In this document: positions 56,547 through 64,000 of the stretch, piece after piece | Position numbering within the stretch: position 1 is the stretch's first letter | Layout: each line of letters begins with the position of its first letter | From: Escarpia spicata | Lineage: Eukaryota > Annelida > Polychaeta > Sabellida > Siboglinidae | Direction: 5' to 3' | Assembly (NCBI GenBank): GCA_963995525.1 | Contig: OZ023210.1 | Span: forward strand, 479,501 to 543,500 | Length of the DNA: 64,000 nucleotides | Made by a program: the position numbers and the translations under genes | The notes under the pieces: generated by a model | Told to the model about the DNA's origin: nothing | The model's database searches: none | What the model saw: the letters and a program-made list of their open reading frames with translations, nothing else

Positions 56547-56577
56547 ATGGACGCAGAATCACTAGCCGAGTCGTTTT
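56547..56577 (+). CDS. Candidate divergent first exon (MDAESLAESF)
   Basis: ATG followed by ten sense codons and a GTTAGT donor in a C/G-containing region about 0.84 kb from the IQCE start and on the opposite strand. If real it would be a head-to-head neighbour. No further exon was identified; unspliced, the frame stops at 56582. Confidence 0.15.
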
Positions 56578-56976
56578 GTTAGTTGTTTTTTCTTAAACTA
56601 CGATGATGCTTACAACATTAAATATGTTACATATGCTCACAAGTTCACATCATGTGCTGTTATATTATTAGTCAATAATTTTTACTACAAAAATATGCAT
56701 TAATATTGTAACAAAAATAAACACTATGTCGTATGTGTAACGCCTGTGTCAATGCCGATGCGTTCATGTGATCTGTGTATGACATACACCGCATTGTTGT
56801 TGCTTAATTTGTAGTGTTCGCCACGTGTAGCAAGCAAATAGGGTAGAACAAATGGATACTCGAAGAAAAAAAACATTGAGTATTGCAATCACATTTACGT
56901 TAAAATATGTATTTATTCGTGTACTGTGTATAATTGGAGGGGCAAATTATAAAAAAATAGTGTGTAGACCTACTAT

Positions 56977-57168
56977 CAGACCTGGGTTCAATTAACTTTT
57001 GTCAATTCCAATTAAATTGCAATTCATGTTTATTTACCAAGGATCAATTCCAATTTAATTCAATTTACTCACAAGAAGGATCAATTCCAATTCAATTCAT
57101 TTTATTCAAATAAAATTCGAGCACATTGTTGATAAATTCAATTCAAATAAGAATTGAACCCAGGTCTG
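56977..57168. mobile_element. hAT-type MITE, 192 bp
   Basis: Ends CAGACCTGGGTTCAATT and its perfect inverted copy AATTGAACCCAGGTCTG; interior of degenerate caattccaattcaattc repeats. Flanking octamers CCTACTAT and CCAACTAA match at six of eight positions, a possible decayed target duplication. Confidence 0.75.
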
Positions 57169-58560
57169 CCAACTAAACATTGATAGTTGTGTGCACAATA
57201 TCATATTTAATATGTAACTTGTTAAAATCATGATGTGCTGTAGGGCATGGTACTTACTCATCAAAGATGGGACATCTATGTGTTGTGTTTAATGATGTAA
57301 CTATTATAAATAAATAAGAAAGACATTTCTTATCCAATAAAAGCGTGCATGCTATTGCATGATGTAATCCCACATGTTCACATTACATGATTGTATATCT
57401 TTTTACAAGACACATTGTATATGTCACACATCCATTGTATGGTCCTTCAAGAAGCTGGGTGTATAACAAATATGTGGTTGTATTTGCATGGCAAACAGTT
57501 CCCTTTAACACATTCCAATACAATAAGTATTGTTTAATTCACATTACACTGATGATGTGTTCACGGAAACTGTTTGAGAGTAGCTGCCTAACCTGAAGGA
57601 GACGAAAAACAATCTTGGATCATCACCAATGTCACGATCATAGTCAAAGCAATATGTGTGTTTTTCATGATGTAATTTTCTTGCAACGGATAAATAAAAC
57701 AGTTGAATTGCATTATGATGTTACCCTTACTAAATAAGTACATTTAATGTATGTGCAAATAATTCCATGCAACAAAGGTGCATGTTCATATCATATTTAT
57801 GTAGGCATTTGTTTTCATATTAGTGTAGGCATTTGTTATGCAAGCAATACATTTTGACTGTCACAGGAGTGATATTGAGTAAAGAATAAAAAAATATGTA
57901 TACAATCTCTTCACGGTTCAAATTAAATCTTCAAGCACTGTTTCTGATTGATTTGTTTGTGTGTTTTTTATTAATCACATAAAAAATACACCACTTCAGA
58001 TAGAAAAGTGGTAGGGGCGACATCAAAACTACATTACACATGCTGAAGGCAATTAATGGAATCAGTGGATGTGCACAACCAGTACTGTTTTGTATGCAAC
58101 ATTCAAACACCAACAGGAATTGAACCTGCCACACATCACTGGACCATTATGAACCCCACCGCTCTGATGCGTGGTAACATTGCATGAATTACAACATTGA
58201 AAATAACAGTAATCTATTTCAAATTATCTAATTTTTAAAGAAAAAATTAAACATTATGTGCTATTTAATTTCTGAAAATCCTTACATTATTGATTCATAC
58301 AATACATGTTAAAGTAAAAATGGATGCTTGTAAATAATGTAATGAAAATTTTAATAAAATTGTGTTATTAATATTACCCTGCATTTACTCAGTTCCCTGA
58401 TTCCAAGAATGGTATGCTGTGCAGCAAACAACCACACCACTATAGTGGTATCTGATGGCACTGTTTTATGGGGTACCAAAACATAACAATACGAGAATGT
58501 TATTAAATGTACATTCATTGTTTTGATACTGCATCATGACTGCAATTGACAATATAAACA
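57169..58560. other. Unassigned AT-rich intergenic sequence
   Basis: No long frame, repeat or recognisable transposon. Two short direct repeats of ttaggcatttgtt type occur near 57800-57840. Confidence 0.4.
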
Positions 58561-58569
58561 TGTCACAAC

Positions 58570-60010
58570 GCCACTAAGCTCTGTTATACAAAGACAACTT
58601 GGATCAATATCTTTATGCTGATGATACTCAGATCTACATTTCGTTGGCTACCCCGAATACAAATCGCTCCCTTAACCAACTTAGTGATTGCCTTCAAGAT
58701 ATCTTCCACTGGATTATTGACAGCAAGTTTAAATTAAATGCAATTAAAACTGGTTTGATCATTATTGGTACTCCAATGCAGCGTAGTAAACTGGATGGTT
58801 TTTTCCATACACATATTTTGAATCAGTATATCACACCAGCAACCTCGGTGCGGAATTTAGGAGTGATATTTGATAGTAACTTCAATGTCCGACAACACAT
58901 ATCTCAAACATGTCGCTGCTGTTTTTATCATATCCGTGATCTTCGCCGTATTCGCAGGCATGTTATTTTCTGTTGCTAAAACTATTGCAACAGTGTTTGT
59001 AGCAGCAGACTTTAGTATTGCAATTCCATCGTTTATAATATCGCAAGCAAGGATATTACAAAACTTCAGCATGTCCAAAATTTTCTAGCAAGATCTCCTC
59101 GTTTTCTTTCGCTCTGTACCACATTTGAAGTCTTTGCATTGGCTTCCTGTATGATACTGTTATTTAACTACCGGTAGGTGGAATACGGTGCAATTACCAG
59201 TATTATCACACACGCACACACATGAACCCCTATTATTATTCTCAAGCGGCCAGATAGGCATTGGAGAGAGGGGGAAGGAAGGAGGCAGATCATTCGTTTA
59301 GAAGACGAATACAGGATGGGATGAAGGAATTTAGAGAGCGACCGAGTCTTAGTTGAGGCAGCTGAAAACGACGGCCAGATTGTAACAGTGATTTAGGGGG
59401 TGATAGGGATCCAGAGAGATCTGCCTTCCCTTCCTCTTTGCCCTCCGCCTGTACAGGTCGTCTACACTGGTAAGTTCCTCTCCGATCACCTTGCTGCCGA
59501 GTCTGATGACGCGACTCAGGATATTCCGATTGGTGACACTCAATCCACCATGCCATGCCAGAAAGCCAAAGGTTACAGTACTCTCAAGGTAACAGCCATA
59601 GAAGGTCCTCAGAACATGACGGCTCACCCCGAGGGATCTGAGTTTACGCAGAAAATAAAGCTTCTGTTGGCATTTCTTGTTGTTCAAAGCTGTGTTTGCA
59701 CTGAAGGTCAGTTTAGAGTCAATTGCGGTACCTAGGTACTTGTACTCTGATACACGCTTGACAGTCTCACCATTGATGACCAGGTCTTTGGGTGGGGTGG
59801 GGTATCTCCTGAAGTCGATGATGAGCTCCTCAGTCTTCTGGGCATTAAGAAAATGCTCCCTCTTAGTGTTAGATCAGTTGAAAATATTACAAAATTCCGT
59901 CATCATTTAAAAACTTATCTTTACAACCTTGCTTATCTATCGTAGCTCCCTGGCGCCTTGACCCATCTGTTGACAACTGGAATACTATTTATGGATTTTA
60001 AGATTGACCA
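58570..60010 (+). mobile_element. L2/CR1-like LINE 3' half, interrupted
   Basis: 58599-58979 contains the RT catalytic box in LDQYLYADDTQIYIS, then FKLNAIKTGLIIIGT and VRNLGVIFDSNF. After an inverted insertion (about 59160-59860) the element resumes with SVENITKFRHHLKTYLYNLA near 59870-59945. Degenerate and interrupted by stops. Confidence 0.78.
59225..59860 (-). mobile_element. Second LINE 3' fragment inserted in the first
   Basis: Minus-strand frames encode a LINE C-terminal region (LYFLRKLRSLGVSRHVLRTF, then VIGEELTSVDDLYRRRAKRK, ending NSFIPSCIRLLN). Opposite orientation to the surrounding RT, so it inserted later. The exact borders are uncertain. Confidence 0.7.
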
Positions 60011-60449
60011 ATCCTGTTGTTTTGATGCGCCTCTGAGCTTGGTTTCCAAGGATTTAGGCATAATAGAAGTTATCTTATTATTATTAATATTTAAATATAG
60101 CATACTCTGCATGTTTACGACTTACCGGCTATGTTGCGTAGACCTGTTTCTGTATCATGCTATTTTAACAGAATGGATGCAGTATAATTCTCATCTAGTC
60201 ATCTGTGTTTACAGAGTATACCCAGGCAGGTTCCTTATTTGACATTTCTGATTTCAATCATTAAATGTTTTGTCATCATGGCGATAATACAGAAAACCCT
60301 TATTTCACTTAGTTGAATAACCCAAATACATATTTACACGCTTCATCGTGTATATTGTTCAAGTAAAATGTATATCATTGCGTTATCACATGTACAAAGC
60401 AAACTGAAAACTACATATTTCAGTTTATATTCTGTACAATGCTACTTAC

Positions 60450-60470
60450 CTTTCGTTTATATTCCGCCAT
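60450..60470 (-). CDS. Candidate alternative first exon (MAEYKRK)
   Basis: ATG GCG GAA TAT AAA CGA AAG followed by a perfect GTAAGT donor, phase 0, with CACGTG 15 nt upstream. It could splice in phase to IQCE exon 2 as an alternative start, or begin another gene. It adjoins palindromic, transposon-like sequence, so it may also be chance. Confidence 0.35.
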
Positions 60471-60577
60471 GTTGAAAGTCACGTGGCCGATTCAACCGGA
60501 ACCTCTCCGCATGCGACATGCCCTACAGGCGGAGAAATCGGAGCGGTCCGGAGAGCCTCTCCGGGCTGTTCTTTTTA

Positions 60578-60607
60578 ACGCGGAGAGATCACGTGATCTC
60601 TCCGCGT
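60578..60607. repeat. Perfect 30-bp palindrome
   Basis: Fifteen bases ACGCGGAGAGATCAC followed by their exact reverse complement, no spacer, CACGTG at the centre. Part of a CGGAGAG-rich block (60490-60690) ending in CAAAAGAAATACGCCC, the inverse of the motif at 56418. Confidence 0.9.
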
Positions 60608-60689
60608 CAAATAGAATAGCAAATTTCTCTCCGCGGACGTCCGCGGACAGGTCGGAGAGACAAAAGAAATACGCCCTATGTGTCATTCG

Positions 60690-61455
60690 TTCGATTTGAC
60701 TGGTTGCCCATCCACCATGCGGCGCCACTGTATTCAAAATCACTTGCTAGCGTTGCATTCTAGCCTCAATTATTCAGGCGCCGTGAGGTGGCAGCATTGG
60801 CCCCTCACTACGGCCTGGATTATTAAGCTCCTGCCAATGTTACCAGTAGGGGGCTTTACCCCATATTTGGGTAGAGATGATGATTGGCTCTCAGGCCAAC
60901 TATGAAATAACAAATTAAACAAGGATACACGTTTATCACATAATACTTTACTATAACAACTATTCAACATTAAATTTATATTGAAACATGTCATACAAAA
61001 ATAAACCGACCTTTATTTTTTTTTTCGTATGCCTTTTAATCACATACATATTCACTAGGAGGCAGCTCTCGTGGCTGTCATCAGGTAGGCAGTCAAAACG
61101 CGACTCTGAGCCAAACTATCATCCTGGCGAAGTCATGCAGGCAGGCGAGAGTCGGAATTAAACGAGACTAGTTGCACACTGACACCATCCATCTTTTAAA
61201 AGTACCCAATCGTTTCGATTGTTTTGCTCCTCACGTTTCAGACTAATTTCACGAAAAGTAAACGTACTGAGGATTCCCTACGATATGTCAGTTCATATGT
61301 ACATGTTTTACCTCGTTTTAGTGGAATTAACAAACAAACAGTAACATTAAATTCGGTTAGACCTAACCGAATATCGGCATAAGCGCGTCAACTTTGAACA
61401 CGACGTTCACCTGGATTGCGATTGCATTCTTCTCGTGATCGCGAATTGTAGACGA
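60690..61455. other. Unassigned intergenic sequence
   Basis: Moderate GC content, no convincing exon or element. Confidence 0.4.
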
Positions 61456-61459
61456 CCTT

Positions 61460-61905
61460 GGACTGTGGCCGTGGCGGTCAGTCACAACGTCAACAGATGA
61501 AGCATTCGAGCCAGTGGACTGTGGCTGTGGGGGCCAGTCACAACGTCAACAGGTGCAGCATTCGTACCAGTTGACTGTGGCCGTGGGGGTCATTCACAAC
61601 GTCAACATATGCAGCATTCGTACCAGTGGGCTATGGCCGTCAGGATCATTAACAACGTCAACAGATGCAGCTGGCATTCGCACCAGTGAACTGTGGCGGT
61701 GGGGGTCAGTCACACCGTGAACAGATGCAGCATTCGTGCCAGTGGACTGTGGCCGCGGGGGTCAGTCACAACGTCAACAGATGCAGCATTCGTACCAGTG
61801 GACTAGGGCCGTCGGGGTCAGTTACAACGTCAATAGATGCAGCTAGCATTCGTGCCAGTGGACTGTGGCCGTGGGGGTCAGTCACAACGTCAACAGATGC
61901 AGCAT
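61460..61905. repeat. 56-bp minisatellite, about eight copies
   Basis: Core gactgtggccgtgggggtca then gtcacaacgtcaacagatgcagcat in shorter pieces. Two units carry an extra gct insertion. The only large array in the 5' flank of IQCE. Confidence 0.92.
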
Positions 61906-62300
61906 TCCCAAAGATTCTTCCAGACAAGTTAGTCATTTCGAATTATTCAGCTGCAACCATGTATATTTAGGCATTACGTTTTAGTCATGCCAATGGCAAT
62001 GGCGGCATGGGCTTGCCTGGCTGGGCCCTGTTTGTGTACTATAGTATTAGCTAGCGATATGACGCTATGGCGTATACCTATGTCTATGACCATGTGACTA
62101 TGTTATGTCTATGTCGCATATGGTAGTAGGCTAGTAGCCTAAGAAGGCGAGGGATATTAGTAATATTGTAAATGTATTGTAAATCATCCGTAACAATTAT
62201 AATTATTGAAGTTATAATAATAGATTGAACAAAAACAATATGTCCACAATTTACTAATAGTAATAAATGTAGAACACTGAACAACCATTCCTACAGCATG
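61906..62300. other. Unassigned AT-rich sequence
   Basis: No coding or repeat signal; precedes the terminal LINE. Confidence 0.4.
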
Positions 62301-64000
62301 ATCACATACACTAGGACTGATTACTGCTGTTTAGATGTGCCTCTGTCACCCGACTTTACCCAGCACTGGACAATTGTGTTGCACCGCGTGGATGCGTGAA
62401 TCATCGTCGTCGGACTCCTAGGGGCTGTAGGGCTGGCAGGTCCAAGAAAAGACTTATTGCTGTACTGACTAATCCTCGCCCCCCCCCCCCCCCCCCGCCC
62501 CTGTTTACTGTGAGACGCAAAGCCTGCCTACAAACTCTGACTGCAGTGGACATTCACACATCTCCACGTGTAATTAACTGTGCGAGACCTACAATAACTG
62601 CATGTCTAATAAAAACCAGGTCCGTGAAATCTAAAGTGGATCAACTTGTCAAGTTGTTTGATGACAACGAACTTGATATTTTAGCACTGGCAGAAACCTG
62701 GCTGAGTCCGGGTGATGTTAGTCGGAAAGAGATAAATGCGTTGTCACCATAGGGCTACAGATTTCACCACGAGCCGCATAGTGACAGAACTGGAGGAGGT
62801 GTTGGTGTCATCTACCGTGCATCTTTCAAATTGAGACAACTTGCCACAAAGACATACAGATCATTTGAAGTGATGTGTCTTCAGCTGATGTATAGATCAC
62901 ACTGTTTCCGGGTATGTGTTATCTATAGTCATTCACTTTCTACCCGTAATGGTCTGATCGCATCGATATTCATGGATGAATTCTAAGATTTTCTGCAGTG
63001 TTTATGCATGGGCCATGACAAATTGGTGATTGTCGGAGATTTCAACATACACGTTGATTTGTTGGCTGATAAAAGACTGTATGCTTTCATAACATCCTAG
63101 AATATCATGGTCTGCATCAGCATGTGATGGAAAAGACACATTCACATGGTCACACTGTAGACCTGATAATCACGTGATCCGAAGCAGGCATCATTGGTGA
63201 TATCGTGTTTGAAAATCTGGGTATATATCCGATCACTCTGCAGTGACATTCAATATACAAGGTTGTAAACTTTGTGCTCCTAAGAAACGAGTCAGCTACA
63301 GATTATACCGCAATGTAAGTGCGTGTGACCTGCAGGCAGACATTTCTCAGTCAGAGCTGTACACTACTCCAGCTGATGACTTGGGTGGACTCGTTCACCA
63401 GTATGACTCGGTCTTGCGCGGCTTGTTGGATAAACATGCTCCCGTAAGGCACAAGACGATCACGGTGCGACCCGACGTGAAATGAGTTACGCAAGGAGAT
63501 ACAGACACGTCAGAAATATGAACGTCTATGCCGGAAATATGGACTTGAAATTTCATCGCCAGATGTTCAGGCACCAGAGCACGGTCGCAAAAACTGTATT
63601 CGTCAAACCAAACATAAATATTATTCCAACAAGGTTGTTGAGGCTGGATCAAACCAAAAGAAACTCTACAGCATTGTGCAAGCATTGATGCACACTCGGG
63701 TGGACCCGCCACTGCCAACGCATGCCTCTCCAGAAGCTCTGGCTCAAGTTTTCCGAAATTACTTCCAAGAGAAAACTGCAAACATTCGCTGGGCACTGGA
63801 TCGCCGAGCGGGAGCACAACACGATGCCCACATCACTACTTATGAACATGATGGAAGTCATCCGTTGGACAGGCTGTCGCCGGCTTCTGAGGATGAGATC
63901 AGAAACATCATTACATCATCTGCTCCTCGACCCTACGCTCTCGATCTTCTGCAGACATGGATGCTGAAGATTTGCCTTGACGTAGTTGTCCCTGTCATTA
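62300..64000 (+). mobile_element. L2/CR1-like LINE, decayed, cut by the window end
   Basis: 62396-62752 holds a basic N-terminus and the start of the endonuclease (KSKVDQLVKLFDDNELDILA, LAETWLSPGD). It continues through stops with GGGVGVIYRASFKLRQL and LVIVGDFNIHVDLLADKR. Near 63500-63960, RT-upstream sequence (VVEAGSNQKKLYSIVQALMH) is readable across frameshifts. A run of 17 C (62480-62496) lies in the first frame. Not functional. Confidence 0.78.

Noticed and set aside
1..64000. tRNA, rRNA or other structured RNA genes
   Set aside because: I looked for cloverleaf-like and conserved rRNA sequence on both strands and saw none I could support; a covariance-model search would decide.

Overview
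The window is animal nuclear DNA. It has spliceosomal introns with GT/AG borders, non-LTR retrotransposons, hAT and Tigger elements, and very large minisatellites. The mix of LINEs and hAT elements resembles marine invertebrates such as molluscs or other lophotrochozoans, but I cannot name the species.

One protein-coding gene dominates. Reading the minus strand from about 55.7 kb down to 3.48 kb, I can chain 25 small coding exons whose reading phases agree. They encode an apparent orthologue of IQCE (IQ motif-containing protein E) of about 729 residues: an acidic N-terminus, a basic linker, a long coiled coil with motifs recognisable from vertebrate IQCE ([38 protein letters not shown]), five IQ-like motifs, and an acidic SDDSDD tail. 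In vertebrates IQCE works with EFCAB7 to hold the EVC-EVC2 complex near the base of the primary cilium, where it promotes Hedgehog signalling.

The most unusual feature is the introns. Roughly 30 kb of the 52-kb gene is tandem repeat, in more than 30 unrelated minisatellite families, about one or two per intron. Many arrays start exactly at a splice site, and the repeat unit contains that splice site. The introns after exons 6, 11, 12, 17, 18 and 21 repeat their 5' splice site; those before exons 5, 7, 9 and 13 repeat sequence from their 3' splice site; the last exon's stop codon lies inside the first unit of a 3' UTR array. Unit lengths of unrelated arrays cluster at 38-42 bp. The 5' flank (55.7-61.4 kb) has almost no such arrays.

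Layout. 0-3.4 kb: arrays downstream of and in the 3' UTR. 3.4-10.5 kb: last exon and the last intron, with a 5.5-kb array of 39-bp units. 10.5-15 kb: microexons, then a CR1/jockey-like LINE that entered a minisatellite and was itself split by a Tigger element, then an IQ exon. 15-30 kb: arrays and four IQ exons, including a duplicated IQ exon pair and a decayed third copy. 30-41.7 kb: coiled-coil exons, each next to an array. 42-53 kb: N-terminal exons, a 2.25-kb hAT element with a perfect 8-bp target duplication, and a LINE lacking its RT core, both inside arrays. 53.8-56.5 kb: first two exons, a hAT-like element, and the presumed promoter. 56.5-64 kb: mobile-element debris (MITE, nested LINEs, palindromic terminal repeats), a possible alternative first exon at 60.45 kb, a 56-bp array, and a decayed plus-strand LINE running off the end.
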